Part shown: positions 8,397 to 18,062 of the stretch, one piece after another
How positions within the stretch are numbered: position 1 is the first letter of the stretch
Layout: each line of letters begins with the position of its first letter
Assembly (NCBI GenBank): GCA_947449035.1
Contig: CANFQC010000015.1
Coordinates: forward strand, 1-47,869
From: Actinomycetota bacterium
GTDB lineage: Bacteria; Actinomycetota; Actinomycetes; S36-B12
DNA: 47,869 nt
Reading direction: 5' to 3'
The notes under the pieces: generated by a model
What the model saw: only the letters and a program-made list of their open reading frames with translations
Databases searched by the model: none
What the model was told of the DNA's origin: nothing
Program-made: the position numbers and the translations under genes

Positions 8397-9635
8397 TTAC
8401 TCGACGATGACCACGATCTCCTCGACCTCGACGGCGTCCATCGTGGAGCCGATGAGCAGCTGAATGCCGGCGAACAGGCCAGCAGTCAACAGCACAGTCC
8501 AGATGACATGCCAGGGCGAGAGCACATCGCCGGAGACAAGGAGAAGCGCTCCGATTACCGAAGCAATGGTGCGCCACAGGTCCGCATGCGCAGCCATCGA
8601 ACGGGCAATCCCGCTCGAGGGAATCTCAGCACCGAGTTGCTCGAGACCACCAGCAAGCCAACGGCGAATCTTGGTTGCCGCACGCACGCGCGAGCCAAGC
8701 CAGCCGGCGATCGCGATCGTGATGCCAAGCAGGATCATCGACTGAATGCCGAGAATCAGGTACTTGAAGAAGGTGTCCCAGAAAGCTTGGGAGGCCGGAG
8801 CGAAGATGGTGCCGGCAAGCTGATCGGTGAACATCGTCTGCGCGTAATCGAGAATGAGCTTGGTCGCGCCGGTCATCACAACCAGGGCAACGCCGGTGGC
8901 GAGCACCATGCGGCCCTTACGGCGTGAAAGCCAGACGGCAAGTGCGAAGAGCGCCGCAAGCAAAAGCGGGAACCACGCCAGTACAGGCGAGGTCAGGCTG
9001 TAGAGGGTGCGAATCTGGGCGAGTGCTGGCGAATTGAACAGCACGATCTGCTTGTCGGTGGTGGGCAGCGGAATGTTGGCAGCGACGCTGACACCGCGAT
9101 CGACAAGGTTTTGCTGGACAGCACTAATGAGCGAGGAAACGTCGAGTACCACCTCATCGCCTTGCAGCGAGACCGGACCGCCGTCCTTGCCCTCGAGAAT
9201 CAGTAGCAAGCTCTTCTGAATGCCGGTGTTCAGCGTGATCCAGATTTGCTGGAAGGCATCGGATGCCACGAAGGCCGTAACGGCCTGGCCGATGAGACCG
9301 TTGATGCCTGCGGCGATCGGGCCGCTGAGCTTGTCTTGGATCGTGGGGTTCTTGACGATATTTCCGAGCAGACCACCGACGAGTTCATCCGTGTTGATCT
9401 GCGAAGTGATCGCGTTCGTCACCGCGGTGGAGATCGACTCTTGAACTCCGGGATCCGAGGCGAGCGGGCCGACGGTCTCCAGGTAGCGCGTGGTGTCGAT
9501 GACCGTGCGGTGACCCCAGTGACCGACAAGTGCGACCGGCGTGACGAGAACCGCGATGATGAAGACAAGCAGGGCTGCGACTGAGCGCACGCCAATCTTG
9601 CGCTGCTTCTTCGGTGTTGCAACTGCTGCGCTCAT
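8397..9635 (-). CDS. Integral membrane protein of unknown function
   Basis: 412 residues. A basic N-terminus and one membrane helix (about 17-38) are followed by a large extracytoplasmic segment (about 40-210) with repeated amphipathic stretches (VQESISTAVTNAI, IVKNPTIQDKLSG). Several more helices follow (about 215-260, 290-315, 355-375, 380-400), and the protein ends in an acidic tail. I recognise the general type of an actinobacterial conserved membrane protein but cannot give a function. It lies convergent to pcnA and between that gene and ino1, and is probably transcribed alone. Confidence 0.75.
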   Translation of the reverse strand: MSAAVATPKKQRKIGVRSVAALLVFIIAVLVTPVALVGHWGHRTVIDTTRYLETVGPLASDPGVQESISTAVTNAITSQINTDELVGGLLGNIVKNPTIQDKLSGPIAAGINGLIGQAVTAFVASDAFQQIWITLNTGIQKSLLLILEGKDGGPVSLQGDEVVLDVSSLISAVQQNLVDRGVSVAANIPLPTTDKQIVLFNSPALAQIRTLYSLTSPVLAWFPLLLAALFALAVWLSRRKGRMVLATGVALVVMTGATKLILDYAQTMFTDQLAGTIFAPASQAFWDTFFKYLILGIQSMILLGITIAIAGWLGSRVRAATKIRRWLAGGLEQLGAEIPSSGIARSMAAHADLWRTIASVIGALLLVSGDVLSPWHVIWTVLLTAGLFAGIQLLIGSTMDAVEVEEIVVIVE

Positions 9636-9734
9636 GGAATTCCCGTCCGGCCGTATCGAGGACTATCGAGGGGAGCCTAGGGCCCGACTGCCCCCGAATT
9701 CCACGAGCAGGTGAGAACTCCCAGGAATACATGA

Positions 9735-9773
9735 CAGAAACGGCCTCCACCCCAAGGGCGAAGGCCGTTTCTG
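9735..9773. terminator. Hairpin terminator after ino1
   Basis: Perfect 12-bp stem (9735-9746 with 9762-9773, CAGAAACGGCCT and its complement) with a 15-base loop, just past the ino1 stop on the minus strand. There is no strong U-tract, as is common in actinobacteria. Confidence 0.7.
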
Positions 9774-9783
9774 AAGGGAAGTC

Positions 9784-10863
9784 CTAGCGCTCGATCGCAC
9801 CGGAGATGAAGTCCTCGACCGCCTGCTTGGCCTGGCTGTCGTTGTACTGCACGGGCGGTGACTTCATGAAGTAGCTGGAAGCGGAGAGGATCGGACCGCC
9901 GATGCCACGATCCTTGGCAATCTTTGCCGCACGCACTGCATCAATAATCACGCCGGCGCTGTTCGGGGAGTCCCACACCTCGAGCTTGTACTCAAGGCTC
10001 AGAGGAACATCGCCGAAGGCGCGACCTTCAAGGCGCACGAAGGCCCACTTGCGATCATCGAGCCAGGCGATGTAGTCCGACGGACCAATGTGCACGTTGC
10101 GCTCGCCGAGATCATGGGAGAGTTGCGAGGTGACCGACTGGGTCTTGGAGATTTTCTTCGACTCGAGACGATCGCGCTCAAGCATGTTCTTGAAGTCCAT
10201 GTTGCCACCGACGTTGAGCTGGTAGGTGCGATCGAGGATCACGCCGCGATCTTCGAAGAGCTTGGCGAGCACTCGGTGCGTGATGGTGGCGCCGACCTGG
10301 CTCTTGATGTCATCGCCCACGATCGGCAGGCCTGCATCCTCGAACTTCTTGGCCCACTCGGGCGTACCGGCGATGAACACGGGCAGAGCGTTGACGAAGC
10401 CGCAGCCTGCGTCGATAGCGCACTGTGCGTAGAACTTCGCGGCATCCTCGGAACCGACGGGCAGGTAGCACACGACGATGTCGACCTGGGCTTCCTTAAG
10501 CGCCGCAACGACATCGACAGCAGGTGCATCGGACTCGGTGATGGTTTCGCGGTAGTACTTGCCCAGGCCATCGAGTGTTAGGCCGCGCTGCACAGTGATG
10601 CCGGTCTTGGGTACATCGCAGATCTTGATGGTGTTGTTCTCGGATGCGCCGATCGCGTCAGCGAGATCGAGACCGACCTTCTTGACATCAACATCGAATG
10701 CAGCAACGAACTTCACGTCGCGAACGTGGTACTCGCCGAACTGCACGTGCATCAGACCGGGAACTGCTGCTGACGGATCAGCGTCCTTGTAGTACTCGAC
10801 ACCTTGGACGAGTGAGGAGGCGCAGTTGCCTACACCGACGATCGCTACGCGAACTGAGGCCAT
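9784..10863 (-). CDS. ino1: Inositol-3-phosphate synthase
   Basis: 359 residues. It converts glucose 6-phosphate to 1D-myo-inositol 3-phosphate with bound NAD, the first step toward phosphatidylinositol and mycothiol. The NAD-binding loop VGVGNCASS (9-17) and the family stretches [23 protein letters not shown] and LNVGGNMDF are plain. Length equals the short actinobacterial type. It follows padR by 47 bases on the same strand, as in mycobacteria, so the PadR protein probably controls it. Confidence 0.97.
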   Translation of the reverse strand: MASVRVAIVGVGNCASSLVQGVEYYKDADPSAAVPGLMHVQFGEYHVRDVKFVAAFDVDVKKVGLDLADAIGASENNTIKICDVPKTGITVQRGLTLDGLGKYYRETITESDAPAVDVVAALKEAQVDIVVCYLPVGSEDAAKFYAQCAIDAGCGFVNALPVFIAGTPEWAKKFEDAGLPIVGDDIKSQVGATITHRVLAKLFEDRGVILDRTYQLNVGGNMDFKNMLERDRLESKKISKTQSVTSQLSHDLGERNVHIGPSDYIAWLDDRKWAFVRLEGRAFGDVPLSLEYKLEVWDSPNSAGVIIDAVRAAKIAKDRGIGGPILSASSYFMKSPPVQYNDSQAKQAVEDFISGAIER

Positions 10864-10910
10864 GGGGGAATGCCTTTCATGTGGGGGTGGGGAATGCGCG
10901 GATGCGCGTG

Positions 10911-11516
10911 TTACTCGCTACCGACCAATTGATCGGCAGTGGGAAGTTCTTGTGTGTCACCGCTCTGCTCGAGGTGAATGAGTTCGGTGAGCCAGGCAAC
11001 CTCGCGTTCCGTGCCATCAAGGCCGTGCTGCTGGAGTTGCAAGGTGTAGGTGTCCATGCGCTCTCGGCCGAGCCGGATCGCATCGCGCATCGACTGCATG
11101 CGCTCCTCGAGTCGTGAACGTCGACCTTCGAGAATTCGCAGGCGCACCCGTGCCTCGGTCTTGGCGAAGAAGGCGAGATGGGCCGCGAAGCCTTCGTCCT
11201 CCCACGCCTCGGGGCCGGGCTGGGCGACCCACCCGCTGAAGGACTCACGGCCGCTGGCTGTCAGGGCATAGACGACGCGGGCGCGCTTGGCGGCCAGAGG
11301 GGGAGCGGCTGAACCCAGGGCCGGAGTGGTGTCGACGTTCTCGATGAGACCGCGTTCTTCGAGCCGGCGCAGAGCGGGGTAGAGGGAGCCGAAGGACAGT
11401 GCTCGGAAGGTGCCGAGCACCGCGGTCAGCCGCTTGCGCAGTTCATACCCGTGAAGGGGGCCGTCAGCGAGCATGCCGAGGACGGCGAACTCGAGGACAT
11501 CAGCCCGGCGTGCCAT
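10911..11516 (-). CDS. PadR-family transcriptional regulator
   Basis: 201 residues. The winged-helix DNA-binding domain (about 1-100) contains [19 protein letters not shown] and [15 protein letters not shown]; a helical dimerisation tail (about 125-190) follows. I chose the ATG at 11514-11516 because AAGGGG lies 6 bases upstream and the PadR fold begins there, although the frame stays open far upstream. It is transcribed with ino1 and divergent from the DUF5318 gene across a 99-base AT-rich spacer that probably holds its operator. It likely represses its own operon; the ligand is unknown. Confidence 0.92.
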   Translation of the reverse strand: MARRADVLEFAVLGMLADGPLHGYELRKRLTAVLGTFRALSFGSLYPALRRLEERGLIENVDTTPALGSAAPPLAAKRARVVYALTASGRESFSGWVAQPGPEAWEDEGFAAHLAFFAKTEARVRLRILEGRRSRLEERMQSMRDAIRLGRERMDTYTLQLQQHGLDGTEREVAWLTELIHLEQSGDTQELPTADQLVGSE

Positions 11517-11615
11517 GGATACCCCTTCAGGTGTCAGTAACTGCGTAACACGATATAACGAAAAAGCATATAAACAAAGTTCGCCCCACTGGGAAAGGCG
11601 ACGTAAGGTGAATTC
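11517..11615. promoter_or_regulatory. Divergent AT-rich promoter region between padR and the DUF5318 gene
   Basis: Far more AT-rich than its surroundings. On the minus strand GTTATATCG is a likely -10 region for padR. On the plus strand TAAGGT (11604-11609) lies 6 bases before the DUF5318 ATG. Repeated GTAAC and ATATAA elements could be PadR operator half-sites, but I see no clean dyad. Confidence 0.5.
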
Positions 11616-12128
11616 ATGGCCGAGCCACGGGGACGCACCGCGCTGCGCGGGTCTATTCCCAAGGGCGCCCGAAGCAGCTCCAAGCCGCGCCCGGAACTCG
11701 CCGAACCCGAGGTGGTGCGAGATCCCGCAGCCCCTAGGCGAGTCGTCGACCACGTGCTCGCTCGTCAAAGCGCCCTGTATTCCCTGTTCAACGGCGGTGC
11801 CCTCAGCTCTGAGTTCTGCGACGCCGACCCCTACCTGCTGAAGGCGGCCAAGAACCACGGCGAGCAGGCACCTGGCCCATGCCCGGTCTGCAAGAGCCCC
11901 GACTTCGTCCACGTCACGTATGTCTATGGCGATGAGCTCGGGCCGTACTCCGGTCGGATTCGCGCAACAGACGAACTCGCTCCGATGGCGACCAAGTTCG
12001 GTTCCTTCAACGTGTACGTGGTGGAGGTGTGCGGACGTTGCTCGTGGAATTTCCTCATCACCACATACGTCCTGGGCGACGGCGTGCCGCGCAAGGCGCT
12101 GCCTACTCCGCGTGATCTCCTTGACTAG
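11616..12128 (+). CDS. DUF5318 zinc-ribbon-like protein
   Basis: 170 residues. A basic, low-complexity N-terminus (1-40) is followed by the conserved DUF5318 region, which holds two Cys pairs (CPVC near 88-91 and CGRC near 137-140) likely to bind zinc. It has no membrane segment. Its position, divergent from padR and upstream of the class A PBP, is conserved in mycobacteria and relatives. Function is unknown. The start is supported both by AAGGTG and by a -10-like hexamer at leaderless distance. Confidence 0.85.
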   Translation: MAEPRGRTALRGSIPKGARSSSKPRPELAEPEVVRDPAAPRRVVDHVLARQSALYSLFNGGALSSEFCDADPYLLKAAKNHGEQAPGPCPVCKSPDFVHVTYVYGDELGPYSGRIRATDELAPMATKFGSFNVYVVEVCGRCSWNFLITTYVLGDGVPRKALPTPRDLLD

Positions 12129-12175
12129 CTGATCTCGGTCAGCCCTTCCCCATTGCCAGAAACACAAGGATGCCC

Positions 12176-14323
12176 ATGAGCCAGCAGAAGCCGGCGAAGA
12201 AGAGTGCGCGCACACGAAGTGCACATGCGCCGCGCAAGCGTCATTGGATCCGCAACACGATCCTGATTGCTGGCGGAGTCATTGCCGTGTGCATCATCGC
12301 CTTCATTGGCATTGTCTTCCTGACTCCAGTGCCCACGCCTAATGAGCTCGCCACCAGCCAGGCAACGATCGTCTACTGGAATGACGGCACAACAGAGCTC
12401 GGCCGACTGGGTGACTCCACTCGGCGAAGTGTCACGCTGAAGGACATTCCGGAGCAGACGCAAAAGGCAGTGCTCGCTGCGGAGGACCGCACCTTCTATG
12501 AGCATGGCGGCATCTCACCGCTGGGTATCGGTCGCGCTGTTATTAATAACCTGACCGGCGGATCAATGCAGGGCGGCTCCACCATCACTCAGCAGTACGC
12601 GAAGAACGCCTTCTTGACTCAGGAGCGCGCAATCTCGCGGAAGCTCAAGGAAGCAATCCTTGCGTTCAAGCTTGAGACCGTCGTGTCAAAGGACAAGATC
12701 CTCGAGGATTACCTCAACACCATCTACTTCGGCCGTGGTGCCTATGGCATCGATGCAGCCGCTCGCGCATACTTCAACGTGCCGGCCTCGGAACTGACAC
12801 TGGCTCAAAGCGCCATGCTCGCCTCGATCATCAAGTCACCCGGAGGCCTAGCCCCGGAGGAAAACCTTTCAGGTCTTCAGGCGCGCTGGACATACGTGCT
12901 CGACGCCATGGTGCAGCAGGGCTGGATTAGCCAGGCCGAAGCCAGTGATGCAACCTTCCCGGAGATCACCAAGCTCAAGGCCACCAACCGCCTAGGCGGT
13001 CAGACCGGCTATCTGCTCAATGCAGTCACCGACCAAATGCGCACCATCGGCTTCACGGATGCCGAGATCCAAAGCGGCGGACTTCGCATCACCTCCACGT
13101 TCAGTCAGGTGGCTGAGAAGGCAGCAATCAAGGCAGTTCGTAAAGCAGGTCCTCAGTCCAATACCGATGGCCTGCGTATCGGTCTTGCTGCCGTGCAACC
13201 GGGCACTGGTGAAGTTGTAGCGATGTACGGCGGCCGCGATTACATCGAAGACCAGATCAACAACGCGACCCAGCAATTCGCGCAAGCGGGCTCGACCTTC
13301 AAGCCGTTCGCGCTGGCTGCCGCGGTTGATCAACAAGTCTCACTTGCCTCGACGTACGACGGTTCATCACCGCAGACAATCAAGGGATACACACTCACCA
13401 ACTACGGCGACAAGTCATACGGTTACATCAGTCTTCTGAAGGCAACCGAGAACAGCGTGAACACCGCCTACGTCAACCTTGAGGATCAGATCGGTGTCGA
13501 TTCCGTCGCAGATGCAGCGCTTCGGGCGGGCATTCCGGAGGACACCCCGGGCATGAACCTCGACAATCTCGACCTCACCTTCGTGCTCGGTACGGCGTCA
13601 CCCTCTGGCCTGAATGTCGCGAATGCCTATGCGACCTTTGCCGCCAGCGGGATTCGCGCAACACCGACCGTCGTGAAGAAGGTCATGGGTAGCAATGGTG
13701 GCGTGCTCTACGAGTACTCGCCTGACCTGACCTCGCAGTTCACTGCTGACACTGCGAACACCGTCTCCTATGCCTTGTCGCAGGTCGTCACGAACGGCAC
13801 GGCATTCGCGGCCCAGGCCCTCGGCCGCCCGGCAGCAGCCAAGACCGGTACTACCGACGGAAACAAGAGCGCCTGGTTCGCCGGCTACACGCCGCAGCTT
13901 GCGACGGCCGTTCTCATGGCCAAGGAAGTCGACGGAGTGCCGGTGTCGCTGTCAGGAACCGGTGGTCTGGGCACCGTGACCGGTGGATCCTTCCCCGCAG
14001 CAATCTGGACGGCATTCATGAAGGCCGCTCTCGAGGGCAGTCCGGTGGCGGAATTCCCTGCGCCTCCTGCAGGAGTCAAGGTGCCGCAGAACTGCCCCAA
14101 TGTCTTGCCGCAGGACGGCACCGAAATCCCCATCGGCTGCCCGACTCCGGCGGCAATTGAGTTCGAGCCCTCGGCGATCCCGTCCGACCTCATCTCACAG
14201 GAGCCAATCCCGGTCGATAGTGCTCCCGCTGTCCCTGGAGATCCTGCCGTCACTCCCACGCCTACTCCGACTGTCACGGCCCCACCTGCCCAACCAGGCA
14301 TCGACGGTGCACCCGCGCACTGA
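12176..14323 (+). CDS. ponA: Bifunctional class A penicillin-binding protein (PonA1-like)
   Basis: 715 residues. It makes peptidoglycan by glycosyl transfer and peptide cross-linking outside the membrane. A basic cytoplasmic tail and membrane helix (about 27-49) lead into the GT51 domain, with EDRTFYEH (catalytic Glu103) and QGGSTITQQ (132-140). The transpeptidase domain has SxxK at Ser373 (STFK), SVN at 427-429 and KTGT at 556-559. The tail (about 630-715) is Pro/Thr-rich. I chose the ATG at 12176 because AAGGA lies 5 bases before it; another ATG at 12170 overlaps that ribosome site. Confidence 0.96.
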   Translation: MSQQKPAKKSARTRSAHAPRKRHWIRNTILIAGGVIAVCIIAFIGIVFLTPVPTPNELATSQATIVYWNDGTTELGRLGDSTRRSVTLKDIPEQTQKAVLAAEDRTFYEHGGISPLGIGRAVINNLTGGSMQGGSTITQQYAKNAFLTQERAISRKLKEAILAFKLETVVSKDKILEDYLNTIYFGRGAYGIDAAARAYFNVPASELTLAQSAMLASIIKSPGGLAPEENLSGLQARWTYVLDAMVQQGWISQAEASDATFPEITKLKATNRLGGQTGYLLNAVTDQMRTIGFTDAEIQSGGLRITSTFSQVAEKAAIKAVRKAGPQSNTDGLRIGLAAVQPGTGEVVAMYGGRDYIEDQINNATQQFAQAGSTFKPFALAAAVDQQVSLASTYDGSSPQTIKGYTLTNYGDKSYGYISLLKATENSVNTAYVNLEDQIGVDSVADAALRAGIPEDTPGMNLDNLDLTFVLGTASPSGLNVANAYATFAASGIRATPTVVKKVMGSNGGVLYEYSPDLTSQFTADTANTVSYALSQVVTNGTAFAAQALGRPAAAKTGTTDGNKSAWFAGYTPQLATAVLMAKEVDGVPVSLSGTGGLGTVTGGSFPAAIWTAFMKAALEGSPVAEFPAPPAGVKVPQNCPNVLPQDGTEIPIGCPTPAAIEFEPSAIPSDLISQEPIPVDSAPAVPGDPAVTPTPTPTVTAPPAQPGIDGAPAH

Positions 14324-14360
14324 TGCGCTCTGAGTCATCGGTCTCAGCCATGATGTGCCA

Positions 14361-15773
14361 ATGAGCAGCGCTGATCCCCGGGTTGTGCACCCGAGTGATG
14401 AGGACCCCGTCGCAATCGACGGGTCCGAGGTGTGGGGTGGGCCGATCGGTCGATACGCGCGAAGCGTCCGGTGGTGGATCCCGGTACGGATCCTCATCGT
14501 CGTCACTGCGATCACCTACGCGTTCGGCTACCTCCTCGATTCATCGTGTCGAGGAACCGGCTGGGCAGCGCCCGAGCGTTACGAGCACCTCTGCTACTCC
14601 GATATCCCCCCGCTGTATTCCTTGCGCGGATTTGCTGACGGCTACCTGCCGTACCTGCAAACTCCTCCGGGCGGTCAACCACTCGAATACCCGGTGCTCA
14701 CCGGCATCTTCATGCAGATCTCAGCGGTCATCACGAACATCGTGACCAATGTCGCGACATCACTCGACACAGCGCGCACTTTCTTCGACGTGAACGTGCT
14801 GCTGCTTTTCATTCCCTTGGTCATCACCGTCATAGCGACAGCCATGACAGTTCGCCGTCGCCCGTGGGACGCCCTGATGGTGGCCGCGGCACCGACGATG
14901 ATCCTTGCGGCCACGATTAACTGGGATCTGCTGCCTCTTGCCTTCAGTGGCGTGGCCTTCGTGCTGTGGTCGCGTAAGCACGAGTTCTCTGCCGGCCTAC
15001 TTCTGGGACTCGCGATCGCAGCGAAGTTTTACCCCCTGATTTTCCTCGCGGCCTTCCTGCTGCTCACGATTCGAACGGGCAAGTGGCAGGCCTTCGGACG
15101 CCTCGTTGTGGGCACGGCGATTGCCTGGCTCGTCGTGAACGTTCCGTTCATGATCGGTAACTTTGACGGCTGGTCGTACTTCTACACGTTCAGCAAGACG
15201 CGAGGCGAAGACTTCGGCTCTCCCTGGTTCGCGATGACCCAGTGGGGAATCCCCGGCATTCCGGCGGACTCGCTCAACACCGTTGCTATTGGCGCATTCG
15301 TGGTGCTCGCCGGCGCGATCGCAATCCTCGTGCTGGCCGCGAAGCGTCGCCCGCGTCTTCCTCAAGTTCTCTTCTTGCTCATCGCAGCGTTTGTCATCAC
15401 GAACAAGGTGTACTCCCCCCAATACGTGCTCTGGCTGATCCCGCTTGCTGTGCTCGCTCGGCCGAAGTGGCGTGACTTCCTGATCTGGCAGGTAGGCGAA
15501 CTCATGTACTTTGTCGCCATCTGGTGGTTCTTGGTCGGGTACGGGGTCGACAACACCAAGGGTCTAACTCCGCAGCTATATGCCACCGCCGTGTTCATCC
15601 ACATTGCCGCAACGATCTTCTTCGCGATCATGGTGATTCGCGACATTGTGCGACCTGAGCACGATCCGATTCGTACTGATGGCTTCGCTGACGACATGGA
15701 TGATCCCGCAGGAGGCGTGTACGACAACGCACCTGACGTATTTGTTCTTGGTGGAACTAGCTCAGCCCGCTGA
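14361..15773 (+). CDS. GT87-family polyprenyl-phosphate-dependent glycosyltransferase
   Basis: 470-residue membrane protein with about 10-12 hydrophobic helices, of the DUF2029/GT87 type (mannosyltransferases using polyprenyl-phosphate-mannose). The early loop has DIPPLYSLRGFADGYLPY followed by LEYPVLTG, the acidic and aromatic loop typical of the family; later LLLGLAIAAKFYPL and NKVYSPQYVLWLIP are characteristic. It follows ponA closely, as in mycobacteria. The exact acceptor cannot be told. The start could also be the GTG at 14355. Its 3' end overlaps the convergent racemase-like gene by 17 bases. Confidence 0.85.
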   Translation: MSSADPRVVHPSDEDPVAIDGSEVWGGPIGRYARSVRWWIPVRILIVVTAITYAFGYLLDSSCRGTGWAAPERYEHLCYSDIPPLYSLRGFADGYLPYLQTPPGGQPLEYPVLTGIFMQISAVITNIVTNVATSLDTARTFFDVNVLLLFIPLVITVIATAMTVRRRPWDALMVAAAPTMILAATINWDLLPLAFSGVAFVLWSRKHEFSAGLLLGLAIAAKFYPLIFLAAFLLLTIRTGKWQAFGRLVVGTAIAWLVVNVPFMIGNFDGWSYFYTFSKTRGEDFGSPWFAMTQWGIPGIPADSLNTVAIGAFVVLAGAIAILVLAAKRRPRLPQVLFLLIAAFVITNKVYSPQYVLWLIPLAVLARPKWRDFLIWQVGELMYFVAIWWFLVGYGVDNTKGLTPQLYATAVFIHIAATIFFAIMVIRDIVRPEHDPIRTDGFADDMDDPAGGVYDNAPDVFVLGGTSSAR

Positions 15774-16908
15774 TCACATCGAAGTGCGATGTAGTGAAGC
15801 GCACATCAGCACGGAGTTGATCACCGATAGTCGGAATGACCGCACCCCGCGGTAGCCAGATCATCGAGACCTGCGCATGCGGTGCCTCGGCAAACCAGCG
15901 CTGCTTGCCGTCGCAGACGAAGGGCGACATTGCACGCCCGGCCGCATCGAGTGCGCCAGTGCCCGCAGTGACCACGCGTTGGCGAACCGACGACGCGGGT
16001 GACGGTGCGGTGAGACCGATGCCGTGTGAGGTGCCACCGGAGACGATGACCAAGGTGCCGTCGCGTGGTCCGCTGCGCTGGCGATAGCCCACGTGGGTGC
16101 CATTGGGCAGGGGATGAACGGCAAGCACAGTGCCAGTCGCCTTGAGGGAACTTCGATCAAGCCAGAGCCGGGTGCCGATTCGAGGGCGAACAGTCAGCGT
16201 GGTGCATGAACTCACGACAGACGTGAGTTCTGCATCATCAAGATGCGAGACCCATAACGCAGCCGCCTCAGACCCACCAATGTGCTCGAGTTCCGCGGTC
16301 CAGATGCCGGCCCAACGCAGGGTCTCGCGTACCCGTGCCGTGCCGGTGTGGGCACCGCGCGGATTGACCTCGTCGGCTGGCTGTGCAATCGGGAGATGTA
16401 GGGCGAGTCCGCGAAGCAGGATGCGACCTTCGTTGATTGCAGCGCGCACACGTGAGTTGGCGAGTGCGGATAAGAGCTCATCAGAAGTGAAGCCGAAGCG
16501 TTGCATCGAGGTGCGGCCCTCGAGGATGACGCGCACCGGTCCGGGACCGTCGGCCAGCGCGAGGAGTGCTTCTGTCGAAGAGATTGTGCGAATGACCCGA
16601 TGACCGCGATCTGCGAGGAAGTGCCAGGCCTGCGCAGCAGCTACGTCGCGAACCTCAAATGGCTGGAGCACCACGATCTCGCCCGGATGAGCATCAAGCA
16701 TCTCGCCCAGTTCAAAGACGGTGCCAACCGCGACGGTTCCGAGAGCAAGTCGTGCGACTTCGTCGGCAAGGACGCTCTGCCCGAGTCCGTAGCCATTGCC
16801 CTTGATGACGGGAATCATCTCGCCGGCGCCAGTCGCAGCCACTGCGGCGACGACTGATGACTGATGCGCGCGCCAGCGATCGGCGTCAATGCTCAGGGTG
16901 AAAGACAT
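15757..16908 (-). CDS. Alanine-racemase-like PLP protein, catalytic Tyr motif not conserved
   Basis: 383 residues with the alanine racemase layout. The PLP lysine region is VIKGNGYGLG (Lys36) and the barrel carries EGRTSMQRFGF (130-140) and a conserved RIGTRLWL. In ordinary Alr the second catalytic base is a Tyr in a GYADG-type motif; here that region reads SGGTSHGIG (290-298) with no Tyr. It is coupled to femX (stop at 16917, AGGAG, then the ATG at 16908), so a role in making or handling the amino acid of the peptidoglycan branch is plausible. It could be a racemase using another base, or a PLP protein of different function. Confidence 0.75.
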   Translation of the reverse strand: MSFTLSIDADRWRAHQSSVVAAVAATGAGEMIPVIKGNGYGLGQSVLADEVARLALGTVAVGTVFELGEMLDAHPGEIVVLQPFEVRDVAAAQAWHFLADRGHRVIRTISSTEALLALADGPGPVRVILEGRTSMQRFGFTSDELLSALANSRVRAAINEGRILLRGLALHLPIAQPADEVNPRGAHTGTARVRETLRWAGIWTAELEHIGGSEAAALWVSHLDDAELTSVVSSCTTLTVRPRIGTRLWLDRSSLKATGTVLAVHPLPNGTHVGYRQRSGPRDGTLVIVSGGTSHGIGLTAPSPASSVRQRVVTAGTGALDAAGRAMSPFVCDGKQRWFAEAPHAQVSMIWLPRGAVIPTIGDQLRADVRFTTSHFDVISGLS

Positions 16909-16916
16909 CAGGTCTC

Positions 16917-18062
16917 CTAGCGACGTGACTGGTAGGCCTTGAAGGCGCGGACCCACACCGGACGCAGCGTGCGATCCCACTCTCCCACGTACTCCTGCGC
17001 GAAACCGCCCGTACCGACCTTGAACTGGACCAGGCCGTACAGGTGATTTGCAGGATCGAGGGTGTCGGAGATGCCGCGTAGGTCATAAACACTGCAGCCG
17101 GCCGCATGAGCATCGCTGATCATCCGCCACTGCAGGGCATTCGACGGCCGCACATCGCGATCGGCCGTGGTCGATGCGCCATAGGAATACCAGGAATGCT
17201 CGCCGACGATCACCATCAGCGTTGCTGCAGCCACATGTCCGTCATGGCGAGCGATGTACAGGCGAAGGCGATCAGGATCTATGCCGTTGAGCTCTGTCCA
17301 CATCCGCTGGAAGTACGCGAGGCCGCGCGGGGTGAAGTGATCGCGCTGTGCTGTCTCGACGTACACCTCATGAAATGCGGCGAGATCGTTGAAGTCACCG
17401 CGAGTGACCTCAACACCGGCTTTCTCTGCCTTGCGAATATTGCGCCGCCACAACTGGTTGAAGCCGGCGAAAACTTCGTCAAGTGTGCGATTGGCGAGGT
17501 CGATCTGGAACACGTAGCGAGGCTGCACATCACCAAAGCCCGCTCCGTCGGAGACCTCTTGCACCCATTCAGTGGCGCGCAGCGCATCGACAGCGGTTGC
17601 CGCAGCAGCGGAATGCCAGTCGGCCGGAATCTCGCCGATGCGTCCTGGAACTCCGGGCTCCCCAGCATGCGCCATGACCTCTTTGACGGTGTCTGCCTGC
17701 CACCGGCGAATGGCGACGGGCGGTCCCATCTTGATCTGGAATGCACCCTCGGCCTTGCAATGTGCGACGAGGGGATCAAGCCATTCGCGCAGCGGAACAT
17801 TCGGAAGTCGCTCGCGGAGCCAATCGATATCGGGGCCTTCGGGCAGATACGCCAACGATCGCGACTTAAGTTTCGGAATCGGTCGGTAGAGCACCAGCCC
17901 TGCGCCGACGAGAGTCGAGCCCTGGAACCAGCCGATCGATTGCGGGCGCCAGCCCGCTTTCACCTTTCCCCATTCCGGCAGTTGCAGGAAGGAGACTGAT
18001 GGGCGAGTGGCGATCCAGGCCCGGTGCTGATCGGCGCTGATGGCACGCACGGTCAAGGTCAC
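16917..18062 (-). CDS. femX: FemX/FemAB-type peptidoglycan branch aminoacyltransferase
   Basis: 381 residues with two GNAT-like subdomains. Conserved FemABX stretches include FLQLPEWGKVKAGW near the start, the central GFNQLWRRNIRKAEKAGVEV and, late, ALQWRMISDAHAAGCSVYDLRGI. The family adds the first residue (Gly or Ala) from aminoacyl-tRNA to the lipid II side chain, so cross-links here probably use a bridge. The GTG start overlaps the stop of the exonuclease III gene by 4 bases, and the racemase-like gene follows after 8 bases; the three form one operon. Confidence 0.92.
   Translation of the reverse strand: MTLTVRAISADQHRAWIATRPSVSFLQLPEWGKVKAGWRPQSIGWFQGSTLVGAGLVLYRPIPKLKSRSLAYLPEGPDIDWLRERLPNVPLREWLDPLVAHCKAEGAFQIKMGPPVAIRRWQADTVKEVMAHAGEPGVPGRIGEIPADWHSAAAATAVDALRATEWVQEVSDGAGFGDVQPRYVFQIDLANRTLDEVFAGFNQLWRRNIRKAEKAGVEVTRGDFNDLAAFHEVYVETAQRDHFTPRGLAYFQRMWTELNGIDPDRLRLYIARHDGHVAAATLMVIVGEHSWYSYGASTTADRDVRPSNALQWRMISDAHAAGCSVYDLRGISDTLDPANHLYGLVQFKVGTGGFAQEYVGEWDRTLRPVWVRAFKAYQSRR

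Noticed and set aside
11517-12224. Long upstream extension of the PadR frame
   Set aside because: It is antisense to the DUF5318 gene, and a good ribosome site precedes the ATG at 11516.
17106-17999. Long plus-strand open frame of 297 codons opposite femX
   Set aside because: It is antisense to a conserved gene with clear FemABX motifs, has no domain resemblance, and such frames are common in GC-rich DNA.
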